In this document: positions 41,751 through 51,832 of the stretch, in pieces
Numbering within the stretch: the stretch's first letter is position 1
Layout of the letters: each line of letters starts with the position of its first letter
NCBI GenBank assembly: GCA_950097015.1
Contig: CATNEN010000039.1
Location: 8,572,501 to 8,636,500, forward strand
DNA: 64,000 bases
Source: Macrostomum hystrix
Taxonomy: Eukaryota; Platyhelminthes; Macrostomidae
Direction of reading: 5' to 3'
Translations under genes and position numbers: made by a program
Notes under the pieces: generated by a model
Database searches by the model: none
What the model was told of the DNA's origin: nothing
The model's input: the letters and a program-made list of their open reading frames with translations, nothing else

Positions 41751-44700
41751 GGACTGAACACAGCCCTTTGGATGAGCCGCACATTTTTCTAACTTTCCTC
41801 ACCTGTAGCCGCCGCTGGTGGCGGAAAGCCGATGACAGGTGCCACCGTTCAGGCAGGGGTTCTCCCCGTTGGCGCACGGCTCCGTGTTCACTTCGCACTG
41901 ACGCCCCGCGTAAGGCGGCCGGCACTCGCAGGCGAAGCTGCCGCTGACGTCGATGCAGGCTCCCGCGTGTCGGCAGGGCCCGCGGCCGCAAGGCGAGGCC
42001 AGGAAGGCGTCGGTGCAGCCGGAGCCGCTCAGCCAGCGCGCGTCGCTGCGCACCAGGCGCGACATCGTCAGCGGCCGGCCGGCGGACTCGACGTCGCGTA
42101 GGCAGCCGGTGAAGCCGCCGCCAATGGCCAGCTGACGGGACTGCGACTGCAGATTTATCGGCGACATCAGGTCCCAGTAGAGTGGATTCGACGAGTCGAC
42201 TAGAAGCTCCAGGGTCTTGACGGCGCTGGTGGCGTTAATCGAACGCTTCGATATGCCATGACTGCGGTGACGAATGGATGTGCAGGGTTAGTTTTGCGCA
42301 AATCGTACTACTCACAGTTAGTAGTACTACAAAAAGTGGCACATTGGGACACTGGAAAGGCTGGAAAAGTCGGGAATGTCTCGCTTCGCTCCAAGCAAAA
42401 TTCCAGAGTTCCAGAAATAGGGGGTTAGTGGCAGAACGGTCTAACGCGTCTGCCTGTCGCACCAAGGTCCCTGAGCTCGATTCCGTGGCGAGGCCACATT
42501 CATTTGGGGCGCAGCCGCGGAGAGAAGGCTGGGGGGCTTGTCGTGCAATTGACGCCCTAGAGGGCCAACCTCCAAGGCACAGTGAGAGTGTACACAGCCT
42601 GACAAAAAGGAAGTCAGGGCAGATGTAGACACCTGTGTGCGTGTGTGCTCAGGAGTCAGCGAAATGAGCAGAATTGCCTCCTCGCTGGCTGCGGGTCTAG
42701 TGACAAATAATGTGCCATTGCCCACAGCCCTCCTGCAACTATAAATATTTTCATTATTGAATGAAATAAATCTAATATAGCGATGTTTGCTCACAGCTGC
42801 TCTGGGTTCAGCAACCTGAGCTCAATCACGTGCCATTGACCATCATTGACGACCACTCCGACAGGGCCACCTGCCAGGCTCGGACTGGCCAGCCGGCCCT
42901 TGTCAGTCAGACTCAACTCGACGCCCGTCACCGAGCCGGAGCCATGAGCAGTCTCAGGCCAGGAGATGCTCAGAAGGCTGCCAGAAGCCGTTTGGACCGT
43001 GCGCAGCTCAAATCTAATCAGCTGCCGCTGCCGCTGCAAGTCGGGGTTCGCCTCCGTGGGGTCGATCCGCCAGACGGCTGGTTCGCCGATTCCGGGCCCG
43101 CCGCCGCTTTTCACTCGCATGGTCGAAATCGTCGACTCTGACGCCGGCGTTGAGATGACCGTTGCGGACGATGAATCTAATGCGCCTTCGACTTTGCAGT
43201 TCGTTGAAGAGTCGATGGCGAAGCGCGGTGATGCAAAGGCAACGCGAGCGGTTGCTAGGCGCGTGTCGGGGGCGCCAGGAAGCTGTCGGATTATTGCCGG
43301 GCAGCGTTGAGCTCTGGTTTCTATGGCAACATCGCCGCCGAGGACTGCAGATAGACGGCCGAGCTGAAGGCGGTCAGTCAGCTCAATGGTTGAGAAGAAG
43401 CGACGCTGGGCCCGATTGTAAACGGCGACGATCACCTGGGAGAATTTGCGAAGTTCTTAGAAGAATTTTGTAGCTTTGACAATATGGAAACACCTGCGGC
43501 TTTATTACCATTAAGTCGTCCTGGGAGCCGGTGTCCGCCTGTTGAATGCCTAACAACCGGACGTCGCCAGTCGTGACGCCCAGCTGCTCGGCGGCCGCGT
43601 CAATCAGCGCCGAGTCGAGGCCGGCGTAGAGAAAAGCCGAGCCGCTCTGATTAGCCAGCCGGAGAGCAACAGCACTGCGCAGGGACGCCTCCGTTGCCAT
43701 GACAACCGATAGGCGGGCCTCCTGCCAGGCTCGCAGACCGAATCTTTCGGCTTCGACTCGGATGCGATAGGGCGAGCCGCCGGCGCTGCCGCTGGCGAGT
43801 CGGTTGCCATTGGCAACTAGCAGAGCGCCGCTAGAGGATACGCCAAACAAATCAGCGTGCGATCGCAGCCGAATTCGAACATCGGGCCCAACGCCCAGGC
43901 TCTTGCCATCAAGCAGCGACAGCTCGGCCAGTTCAACGCCGCTTTTCGGCGGTCGGAGGAAGACGACGGTGGCGTTCAGCGGCTGGAGGCGGGGCGGCGC
44001 CGCGTCGGAGCGGACGGCGCGCACGATGACGGTGGCCGTGTTGCACAGGGCCACGGACCCGCGGTCACAAGCCTGCAATGGTGAAAGCAGCACGAGTAAA
44101 ATTCTACCCTCCAATCGTTGGATTCTACCCTTTAATCTTTTGGATTCTAGCCTCCAATCTTTGGATTCTACCTTCAATCTTTGGATTCTACCTTCAATCT
44201 TTGGATTCTACCCTCCAATCTTTGGATTCTACCTTCAATCTTTTGGATTGTACCCTCCAATCTTTGGATTCTACCCTTTAATCTTTTGGATTCTACCCTT
44301 CAATCTTTTGGATTGTACTCTCCAATCTTTGGATTCTACCTTCAATCTTTGGATTCTACCTTCAATCTTTGGATTCTACCCTCCAATCTTTGGATTCTAC
44401 CTTCAATCTTTTGGATTGTACCCTCCAATCTTTGGATTCTACCCTTTAATCTTTTGGATTCTACCCTTCAATCTTTGGATTCTACCCTCCAATCTTTTGG
44501 ATTCTACCCTCCAATCTTTGGATTCTACCCTCCAATCGTTGGATTCTACCCTTTAATCTTTTGGATTCTAGCCTCCAATCGTTGGATTCTACCCTTCAAT
44601 TTTTTGGATTCTAGCCTCCAATCGTTGGATTCTACCCTTCAATTTTTTGGATTCTACCCTCCAATCGTTGGATTCTACCCTTTAATCTTTTGGATTCTAC

Positions 44701-47700
44701 CCTCCAATCGTTGGATTCTAGCCTCCAATCGTTGGATTCTACCCTTCAATTTTTTGGATTCTACCATTCAATTTTTTGGATTCTACCCTTCAATCTTTTG
44801 GATTCTACCCTCCAATCGTTGGATTCTACCCTCTAATCGTTGGATTCTACCCTTTAATCTTTTGGATTCTACCCTCCAATCTTTGGATTCTACCCTTTAA
44901 TCTTTTGGATTCTACCCTTCAATCTTTTGGATTCTACCCTCCAATCTTTGGGTTCTGCCCTCCAATCTTTGGGTTCTGCCCTTAAATCTTTTAGATTCTA
45001 CCCTTCAATTTTTTGGATTCTACCCTTCAATCTCCTCTTCTCAGACGCCACCAACCTGAATCCTAAGTCGTTCAGCGCCTGGCCTCAGCGGGCCATCTGG
45101 GGCCACGGTGAGTCGGCCGTCGTGCAGTCTGTAGCGCAGGTTGTCTCCCTCCACAATGGTCCAGTGAAATGGCGGCCCGCCATTCTCTGGTGTGTCCCTG
45201 TCCGTGACACGGATGGCCGGTGGCGGAGTCTCGCCGTTCAACTCGACGTCGCCGTTGGAGACGGAGTCATTGGCGTCCTCTTGCTGCGAGTTTTGCGATG
45301 CGTTGTGAGTACGGTCTTAATACAGCTCAATAATATACTGTTCTCCAGTTCCTTATCTTCATTATTCAGTTCCTTATCTTCATTATTCAGTTCCTTATCT
45401 TCATTATTCAGTTCCTTATCTTCATTATTCAGTTCCTTATCTTCATTATTCAGTTCCTTATCTTCATTATTCAGTTCCTTATCGTCATTATTCAGTTCCT
45501 TATCTTCATTATTCAGTTCCTTATCTTCATTATTCAGTTCTTTATCTTCATTATTCAGTTCCTTATCTTCATTCTTCAGTTCCTTATCTTCATTATTCAG
45601 TTCCTTATCTTCATTATTCAGTTCCTTATCTTCATTATTCAGTTCCTTATCTTCATTATTCAGTTCCTTATCGTCATTATTCAGTTCCTTATCTTCATTA
45701 TTCAGTTCCTTATTTTCATTATTCAGTTCCTTATCTTCATTATTCAGTTCCTTATCTTCATTCTTCAGTTCCTTATCTTCATTATTCAGTTCCTTATCTT
45801 CATTCTTCAGTTCCTTATATTCATTATTCAGTTCCTTATCTTCATTCTTCAGTTCCTTATCTTCATTTTCCAGTTCTTTGTCTTCACTATTCAGTTCCTT
45901 ATCTTCATTATTCAGTTCCTTATCTTCATTCTTCGGTTCTTTCTCTTCCATGTTCAGAGACATTTTATACCATGAAAACTATAAAACCAAGTTAACAAGG
46001 AACGTTGCATCAATTCAGAAACCAGACTTACAGAAGTAAAGGTATCAGATCATACGCTCGTATATTCATATTATTGGATTCTGCATTACATTCGCCTATC
46101 TCTCAATTCCACTTAACTAAAAAACAATGGCATCACAAGCACAATGTTAGGCTTCTGAATCGGCCATTCATGTGACAATGTTGTCGCTGTTAAATTGGTT
46201 CAGCTAACATTACAATAATTTTTTTACATTTCTCTATTACGTAATAGTTAGCCCCTCATTCTTCTGTAGGGGAGAAAAATTGTATTACGCAACGCAACCC
46301 TCTTCATTGTGCCTTGCTGGCTACAACAATGTCCCTGAGGCCAGCCTGATAATTCATATCAGGTGCTGTTGAAAGCAATGCAGAAATCCTATTTCTCCTA
46401 TTATTAGGAGGTGTTCCAGCACTGGCAATAGACTGCGGGGGGTCAATTTTGTAAAGTGGATTTAGCTCCCACTGTGTTATGGGTGACAGAATTGTCTCAA
46501 TAAAATTAGCACATCCCTTACTCATGAAAACAGACAATTTTGTTTGAGTTTAGAACAAAACAGCATTGTCTTGGTTTAAGAGGTTAAAAAAAGACCATGA
46601 TAGATTGATCTGATACTTATCGATGACTCTATATCTATTAAATATTAGTCTAGATAAATCAGTGATTAGTCTAGATCTTTTATTAGTTAGTCTAGATAAA
46701 TCAGTGATTAGTCTAGATCTTTTATTAGTTAGTCTAGATCTATCAGTGATTAGTCTAGATCTTTTATTTGTTAGTCTAGATCTTTTATTAGTTAGTCTAG
46801 ATCAATCAGTGATTAGTCTAGATCTATCACTGATTAGTCTAGATCTATCACAGATTAGTCTAGATCTACCACAGATTAGTCTAGATCTATCACAGATTAG
46901 TCTAGATCTATCACAGATTAGTCTATAACTTTTATTAGTTAGTCTAGATCTATCACAGATTAGTCTAGATCTATCACAGATTAGTCTAGATCTACCACAG
47001 ATTAGTCTAGATCTATCACAGATTAGTCTATAACTAATCTAGATCTAGATCTACCACAGATTAGTCTAGATCTATCACTGATTAGTCTAAATCTATCACT
47101 GATTAGTCTAGATCTTTCATTAGTTAGTCTATCTGTACATGTTTCTGCATTACACTGGGTGTTAAAAATGCCCCAATTACGAATGGTTCATACTCACCAG
47201 TTGAGGTTGCTGTGTGGCATTTCCGGATTCGTCCAACTGTGAAAGGTGCGATTTTGGAGGGTTTAATTCTACTTTTTTTATTGCTTTAATCTGCTTTACA
47301 TATTGCCATTGTGTGTTATTTAGGGACTCTAGAGATTGGGTGATGAGTCCATTCGTGTTTGCAAGTTTCTTCTTTGAGAAATTTGGTACTTTAGGCTGGC
47401 TGAATAAAATAATTAGTAGAAATTTTCTGTAGAAATTTGAGTGGGCATTCCGCCTGACCCGGTCCATGGACTGAACAGCTGTTCAGTCCACAGACAACTG
47501 GGGTATTTCAAATACCCACTGCCTACTTCACGACAGCTCCAGACTCAATGACCGACAGCTCCCAGACTCAATGACCGACAGCTCCCAGACTCAATGACCG
47601 ACAGCTCCCAGACTCAATGACCGACAGCTCCCAGACTCAATGACCGACAGCTCCCAGACTCAATGACCGACAGCTCCCAGACTCAATGACCGACAGCTCC

Positions 47701-50700
47701 CAGACTCAATGACCGACAGCTCCCAGACTCAATGACCGACAGCTCCCAGACTCAATGACCGACAGCTCCCAGACTCAATGACCGACAGCTCCCAGACTCA
47801 ATGACCGACAGCTCCCAGACTCAATGACCGACAGCTCTCAGACTCAATGACCTATGAAAATGAAAATGTTAGCCTGTGTTTCAGATTTTCAAGGCCGGCT
47901 GGTTGAATATTTAAGGAGATGAAGAACAAAAGACAAAATGAGGGTATTTAAAATAGCCTCGTGGTTTCTACTGTTAAGATGGTATTGTAGCCTAGTGGTT
48001 AGAGCATCGGTCTCACAACTGCAAGGTTTTCATGTTTTTTGTTCATTTACCCAGACACTTAACTTTCCATTGCTTCAGTTCACCGCTGTTTAAATGGGTA
48101 CTCAGCATTAGCTGGGGGAATTAAGGGTTGGGTGTGGCGTCCGGAGTCCATGGACTGAACAGCTGTACGGCTGTGCCAATTGTTGTTACTTTCATTATTC
48201 AGTAACAACAGTTATCCCATTTGAGAATGGTCCCACATCTCAGCGGCAGCACTCACCGGCAGAATGAAGGTGTACTCAGTCCGATCAAACTGCGGCCTGC
48301 AGTCGTTATCATCAAGCACCAGGACGCGCACCAAGGTGCTGGCGGTCAGCCTTGGCCGGCCATTGTCCGTGGCCGACACCAGCAAGCTGAGCCGGTCGCG
48401 GCTCTCACGATCCGGCGGCACGCGGACGAACAATTGGCCAGTGGACTCGCTGATGTTGAAGAGGCCGTCCGGATCGCCGGACTCGATTCGGTAGGTCAGG
48501 CGTTTGTTCTCCCCCGAGTCGGCGTCCTTAGCAACGGCCTCCAGCGACAGCGGAGTGCCAGCTTTGGTGTTCTCCTTCACCGTGACATTGTAGCCTTCGA
48601 CTGGGAACACCGGCGCGTTGTCGTTCTCGTCGAGTACCCGGACGGTGACAACAGCCGTGGAGACCAGTGGGGCGGCGCTCAGGTCGAACGCTGTCACGGT
48701 GAGGTGGTACAGCGACTGCCTCTCGTAGTCCAGCTGGGATTTCAACGATAGGGCACCTGGGAAATTTGATGGGAAATAAATATTTAGTTTGAAAAGTTTT
48801 TGCGACAGGAAATCGAGTAAGAAAAACGAGTAAGAGGATTTGGGACTAGAGAGTCAGATGATAGAAGAAATCCCCCATTGAGAATTCGGGATTAGGCAAT
48901 AGGAAGAAATCCCAAAGAAGATTTGGGATTTTTAGAGATTTAGAAGAAAACTAGAAAAAATCAACTTAGGATTTCAGGATAAGAGAGTTGGAGGAAATCC
49001 CAATTGAGGATTTCGATCGGGGATTTGTTTAATGAGAATTAATCAAAATTGAGGATCTGAGATTGAGGAGTCGGAAAAAATCTGAACCGAGGATTCCAGA
49101 TCGGGGTGAGAAGAGAAATTTTAATTGAGAATGCGATCAGATTAGTAGGAATAGCAAGCCGTTTTGCCGCCCGTTTTTACACCAAGAGGGGAGAATTATT
49201 CCCCCAGACAATTTTCGCTGCGCCAGAACGGAGCAACGCAAGCTCGAGAACACGGGCCAACTTTTTGTTGCACATCTTCTGAAACAAGAACCAAGTCGCC
49301 AGCCCTTCGGACCGTCGAGATATTCAACGGTTCTGACCGAATGTCTGATTTTTCCCATAAGCGCTAGTGTATTTCATACACCCCTATACACGAATTAGCA
49401 CTGCGCCTCAGTGCGGCCTTGCCAGGCCTTCAAACTTTATCAGCATGTCACCCGAATGTTCCTGCATCATCTCCGACTTCGGTGGTCACCGCGCTTTATC
49501 CAGACGGAGCTGCTGGACCTTCAACAGGTGGCACCAGCCGACTATCGACGTCCAGATGCGAATTTCTCTACTTTGTCAATAGTCTTCTTCCACTCCGACA
49601 GTCAAGCCGCCCTCCGGGCCCTCGACCGAAGCACCACCTGCTCTAAGACCACCTTGGACTGCAACGCCCAGCTCAACGAGTTGGCGCGGGCCAACGAGGT
49701 CAAGCTCAAATGGATCCCAGGTCACGCTGGCTTCCCAGGGAATGAGATGGCGGACCAGCTCGCAAAAGCTGGAGCAGCCAGCACCCTGGCTGGGCCAGAA
49801 CCTGGCGCTCCTATCCCCGTCACTGTGACCAACATCAAGCTGAAACGCTGGATGGAGGCACAGCACCTGGACAGATGGACCAAGACCCAAAACTGCAAGC
49901 AGTCCAGGGCAGCGGTCCCATGTCCGTCTCACCGCCTGCGCAAAGCCCTCCTAAGGCTGAACCGCAGAGATCTCCGCGCTGTCAGCATGGCCCTCTCAGG
50001 ACATGGCTGTTTCTCTCGGCACCGCTTTCTCCAGGGCCAGCTCCAGGAGGACAAATGCACTTTCTGTAGCTCGGGCAGTGAAAACGCCGAGCACTTTATC
50101 TGCCACTGCCCAGTTTTCACCAGGGCAAGGCTTGAAGACCTTGGGCCAAACCCAACTCTCTCCGATGCTTGCAGGCCCGAGAGCATCCCTCAGCTTGCCC
50201 GGTACCTCCGGGATACGGGGCGAGCCAACGTCTTTCCCACTGACAGTGCGGAGGACCATGCTGCAGGCGAGTCCGACGGGCCACCCTGAGCAACACCACC
50301 TCTCCTGAGGTCGTCTGGTTTGCCAGGGGCTAGCGGAATGGGCGGTCCCCTCCGCCTCCTCGCTGCGTCCGTCGGTACGGAGCACCCTGCAGCTAAGTCA
50401 AGTAAGTCAAGTTCAGGCGCAGCAAAAAATTGTCAAGGGGTGAAAACTTACTTCCCCTTTGGTTCAACTGTTAACGAAGAACAAAACCGTATCTATCTTG
50501 AAGTGCGCTCTCAAATAATTGATTTATTTCAGCGACAGTTGCTAAATCAACCAGTATATTCATTTATAACTTCGAATTTAAAAGTACTGAAGTATTCGGT
50601 CAGTTAACTTTGAGCAGCTCACTGGAAAGATCAATGCAATTAATTTCTGCCCGGTGAGTCCCGGTCCAACGATCGAGAAACTGCTCGAGAGGAGAGCGAT

Positions 50701-51832
50701 GCGGCTCGGGGAAAATAAAATCGATGGTAAACAGTTAGGATAAGCTGGGATAATTATGTTCAGGTAGTCGCGGCCTAATGCAAATGAGCTGTGCGAAATG
50801 AGAAGCCAATCTGTCTGATGGCCTGTTTGTTTGAGCAGTTCTTGTCACAAAAGCCCGTTCTGACTCGAAAAGAATTCAATTTTCTAAAAGAAGTTTTTTT
50901 TGGAAAAATAATCTGCTTAATTGCTCAAGCGTTTGCGTGAACGTTTCATGCTGGAACAAAAAAGTGCATTGGCTTTCAGATGCTTGGTGTGTCTTAAAGA
51001 TAATCATCAAACTAATCATAGCTGTCTAACATGTGACACTCCTGTCTAACGTGTAACAAACTTGTCTAACATCTGACACACCTTTTCAATATCTGACACA
51101 CCTGTTTAACATCTGACACACCTGTCTAACACCTGACACACCTGTTCAATATCTGACACACCTGTCTAACATCTGACACACCTGTCTAACATCTGACACA
51201 CCTGTCTAACATCTGACACACCTGTCTAACATCTGACACACCTGTCTAACATCTGACACACCTGTCTTACATGAAACACAAACCTGTCTAACAGGAAACA
51301 CAAACCTGTCTAACAGGAAACACAAACCTGTCTAACAGGAAACACAAACCTGTCTAACAGGAAACACAAACCTGTCTAACAGGAAAGATATATATTCTAA
51401 CATCGCTGCAACCATCCCCGAGCTCACCATGAACAGTGTCCACAGAGAACAGAGCGTCATTGTCCATCAGGCGGTACCTCACTGCTCCGTTGAGTCCGGA
51501 ATCTCTGCTATTAGCCTTCAGCTGAGCAATCTTGTAGCCAACAGGCGTGGCCTCGGACAGGCTGAAGTCCAGGCTAGCGGACTCAAACACCGGCGGATTG
51601 TCGTTGACGTCCATGACGGTGAGTAGTACAGTGTGGGTCGCGCTGCGCTCCGGCTTACCAGAGTCCCTAGCAACCACAGCGATGCGATGCGATGCGGATG
51701 TTTCTCGGTCTAGTCGGCTATGCGCCAGGCTCAACAGCCCGGTCTGCGGGTCGACTCGGAACTTGCCAACGCCGCCGCCGCTAGAATCCGAAGTCAGCGA
51801 TGTCAGACTGTACACTAGTTGACGATTTGAAC
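37471..51832 (-). CDS. Fat-like protocadherin (FAT1/FAT3 type), 3' ten exons, 1536 aa, 5' incomplete
   Basis: Reverse-strand exons: 51428-51832, 48257-48756, 45056-45283, 43509-44072, 42795-43435, 41803-42261, 40933-41220, 40507-40852, 39716-40154, 37471-38213; all GT-AG with matching phases. Order in the protein: part of one cadherin repeat (ends VNDNPPVF), two complete repeats (DENDNAPVF, LDDNDCRPQF), a last degenerate repeat, the membrane-proximal region of Fat proteins (SPRF with a following Cys), a laminin G domain (DGQWHVIEL, GFTGCLRDV), four EGF domains, the last calcium-binding type (DVDEC), a transmembrane segment (VILLLLALLVFLSISCC) and a cytoplasmic tail with polyalanine, polyglutamine and the HWDTSDW motif found in FAT1/FAT3 and Drosophila Fat-like. 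Fat-like cadherins are giant plasma-membrane proteins acting in epithelial planar organisation and cell migration. The many N-terminal repeats are not found; the next upstream exon lies beyond at least several kilobases. Confidence 0.88.
38237..38885. repeat. 14-bp minisatellite in Fat-like intron i/j
   Basis: About 46 copies of TGTTCTATTCCCAC, starting 23 bp beyond the exon j acceptor. C-rich on the forward strand, so G-rich on the sense strand of the gene. Confidence 0.97.
38886..39715. other. Intronic AT-rich sequence (Fat-like intron i/j)
   Basis: Includes TTAACGATTTTAACGAATTT-like short repeats at 39150-39260. Nothing else recognised. Confidence 0.5.
39716..40154 (-). CDS. Fat-like exon i (cytoplasmic tail)
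   Basis: Acceptor CCAATCGCAG, donor CAAG|GTGAGA. Encodes GDHSEALALVTLASGETRIV, an alanine run of about 12 and a CAG-encoded polyglutamine; these runs are lineage-specific expansions. Confidence 0.82.
40507..40852 (-). CDS. Fat-like exon h (EGF end, transmembrane segment)
   Basis: Acceptor TTTCATGAAG, donor CAGATG|GTAAGG. Contains CNCSLGYSGRLCE, a glycine-rich juxtamembrane stretch, the membrane span and an arginine-rich stop-transfer sequence. Confidence 0.9.
40933..41220 (-). CDS. Fat-like exon g (EGF domains 2-4)
   Basis: Acceptor CCATCAAG, donor TATCG|GTAAGA. Contains CECPAGLGGSRC, DVSPCQHGGRCEESPNGAVC and the calcium-binding EGF start DVDECRDF with a Gly/Ser-rich insert before SPCGIGGVCVNLPGSYR. 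Confidence 0.9.
41335..41785 (+). mobile_element. SINE-B tail interrupted by a SINE-A copy
   Basis: The flanks, CCCAGTCCATGGACTGAACA at 41341-41360 and the sequence after 41762, join to give a SINE-B tail like that at 48139-48178. The SINE-A insert lies between a 13-bp direct repeat of ATGGACTGAACAC (41349-41361 and 41749-41761). Confidence 0.75.
41362..41748 (+). mobile_element. SINE-A copy with target-site duplication
   Basis: Most complete SINE-A: tRNA-like head with CTCGCACCAAGGTCCTTGAG, body, and a tail ending in a long (ATT)n run at 41701-41748, flanked by a 13-bp target-site duplication. Lies in the Fat-like intron between exons f and g. Confidence 0.9.
41803..42261 (-). CDS. Fat-like exon f (laminin G end, EGF 1, start of EGF 2)
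   Basis: Acceptor TCACCGCAG, donor TACAG|GTGAGG. Contains GGGFTGCLRDV, then SPCGRGPCRHAGACIDVSGS, FACECRPPYAGRQCE and NPCLNGGTCHR, with intact EGF cysteine spacing. Confidence 0.9.
42421..42752 (+). mobile_element. SINE-A copy
   Basis: Head GGTTAGTGGCAGAACGGTCT with recognisable A-box region and GAGCTCGATTCCGTGG as B-box-like element, the most tRNA-like head of the family here. It lies in the Fat-like intron between exons e and f. Confidence 0.88.
42795..43435 (-). CDS. Fat-like exon e (laminin G, first part)
   Basis: Acceptor ATTCTCCCAG, donor CAGCT|GTGAGC. Contains ARVAFASPRF and the first laminin G strands through NDGQWHVIELRLL. The EGF domain that usually precedes LamG in FAT1 is reduced to a few residues around one cysteine. 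Confidence 0.85.
43509..44072 (-). CDS. Fat-like exon d (membrane-proximal region)
   Basis: Acceptor CACCATTGCAG; donor TTAATG|GTAATA chosen because it keeps the frame and gives DDLMVIVAVYNR; CCGCAG|GTGTTT 12 bases later is an alternative. Contains the SVALRL...GVTTGDVRLLGIQ segment characteristic of Fat proteins just before their EGF/LamG part. Confidence 0.82.
44095..45034. repeat. 21/22-bp minisatellite filling Fat-like intron c/d
   Basis: About 43 units of TTTGGATTCTACCCTCCAAT type fill about 95% of a 983-bp intron, from 22 bp beyond exon d to 21 bp before exon c. G-rich on the reverse (sense) strand. Confidence 0.97.
45056..45283 (-). CDS. Fat-like exon c (last cadherin repeat)
   Basis: Acceptor AAAACTCGCAG, donor ATTCAG|GTTGGT; 76 codons in phase 0. 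Contains AIRVTDRDTPENGGPPFHW, typical of the final, degenerate cadherin repeat. Confidence 0.82.
45345..45950. repeat. 21-bp minisatellite in Fat-like intron b/c
   Basis: About 29 copies of CAGTTCCTTATCTTCATTAT plus T, starting about 60 bp upstream (in gene sense) of exon c. On the reverse strand the unit reads as the heptad KELNNED, which mimics a coiled coil; it is intronic. Confidence 0.95.
45951..46303. other. Sequence downstream of the nested gene
   Basis: AT-rich, no feature recognised. Confidence 0.4.
46304..47399 (-). CDS. Possible small nested gene, function unknown (two exons)
   Basis: Reverse-strand exon pair in the Fat-like b/c intron. Exon 47198-47399 has acceptor TATTTTATTCAG and strong donor CAACTG|GTGAGT and encodes PNFSKKKLANTNGLITQSLE and SLNNTQWQYVKQIKAIKK. 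Exon 46304-46516 follows TCATGAGTAAG, keeps phase 0 and ends QAGLRDIVVASKAQ-stop. Together about 137 residues, polar, with no domain, signal peptide or membrane span that I recognise. No start codon exon was found, so the 5' end is missing or the pair is a pseudogene. The exons cannot splice in phase from Fat-like exon b. Support is splice-site quality and non-repetitive open frames only. Confidence 0.4.
46650..47135. repeat. 21-bp minisatellite
   Basis: About 22 units of TAGTCTAGATCTATCACAGA type; rich in TCTAGA and AGATCT palindromes. Lies between the two exons of the putative nested gene. Confidence 0.95.
47531..47852. repeat. 23-bp minisatellite (14 copies)
   Basis: Almost perfect tandem copies of CCCAGACTCAATGACCGACA plus GCT. 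G-rich on the reverse strand. A SINE-B tail fragment containing GGTCCATGGACTGAACAGCT lies just left, at 47461-47480. Confidence 0.97.
47983..48178 (+). mobile_element. SINE-B copy (tRNA-derived)
   Basis: Head GTAGCCTAGTGGTTAGAGCA resembles a tRNA 5' half; the tail ends GTCCATGGACTGAACAGC. It is not a tRNA gene: the 3' half does not fold into a T arm and acceptor stem. Other copies lie at about 6843 and 57899 (reverse). Confidence 0.8.
48257..48756 (-). CDS. Fat-like exon b (cadherin repeats)
   Basis: Acceptor AATTTCCCAG, donor CTGCCG|GTGAGT. Contains LDYERQSLYHLTVTAFD, VLDENDNAPVF, AKDADSGENKRLTYRI and VLDDNDCRPQF, with intact calcium-binding DxND motifs. Confidence 0.92.
48757..49379. other. 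Fat-like intron a/b, decayed repeat
   Basis: At 48830-49130, degenerate units around GAGGATTTGGGATT and GGAAGAAATCCC suggest an old, mutated minisatellite. No exon. Confidence 0.45.
49411..50411 (+). mobile_element. 5'-truncated non-LTR retrotransposon (LINE), RNase H end
   Basis: The open frame encodes the C-terminal part of a LINE ORF2: RNase H motifs FHSDSQAAL and GHAGFPGNEMADQLAK, then CTFCSSGSENAEHFICHCPV, a C-x2-C...H-x4-C zinc motif typical of I/Jockey/R1-like elements. The first RNase H Asp motif and all reverse transcriptase and endonuclease are missing. The 160 bp of open frame before 49570 are not recognised. The 3' end is AAGTCAAGTAAGTCAAG, shared with the copy at 59195-60265. 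It sits antisense in a Fat-like intron. Confidence 0.88.
50412..51029. other. Intronic sequence (Fat-like intron a/b)
   Basis: AT-rich, no feature recognised. Confidence 0.45.
51030..51384. repeat. 20/22-bp minisatellite
   Basis: About ten units of CACACCTGTCTAACATCTGA followed by five of a related 22-bp form (CACAAACCTGTCTAACAGGA). The second form seems derived from the first. Ends about 45 bp from Fat-like exon a. Confidence 0.94.
51428..51832 (-). CDS. Fat-like exon a (cadherin repeats)
   Basis: Acceptor CAACGCAG, donor CATG|GTGAGC. Starts inside a cadherin repeat (QLVYSLTSLTSD), contains KFRVDPQTGLLSL, LDRE, DVNDNPPVF and the next repeat to FSVDTVHG. Confidence 0.88.

Noticed and set aside
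45238-45963. Coiled-coil-like protein of KELNNED heptads (-)
   Set aside because: Direct translation of a 21-bp intronic minisatellite.
47983-48060. tRNA gene
   Set aside because: Only the 5' half is tRNA-like; no complete cloverleaf, and the sequence continues into the SINE-B body and tail.
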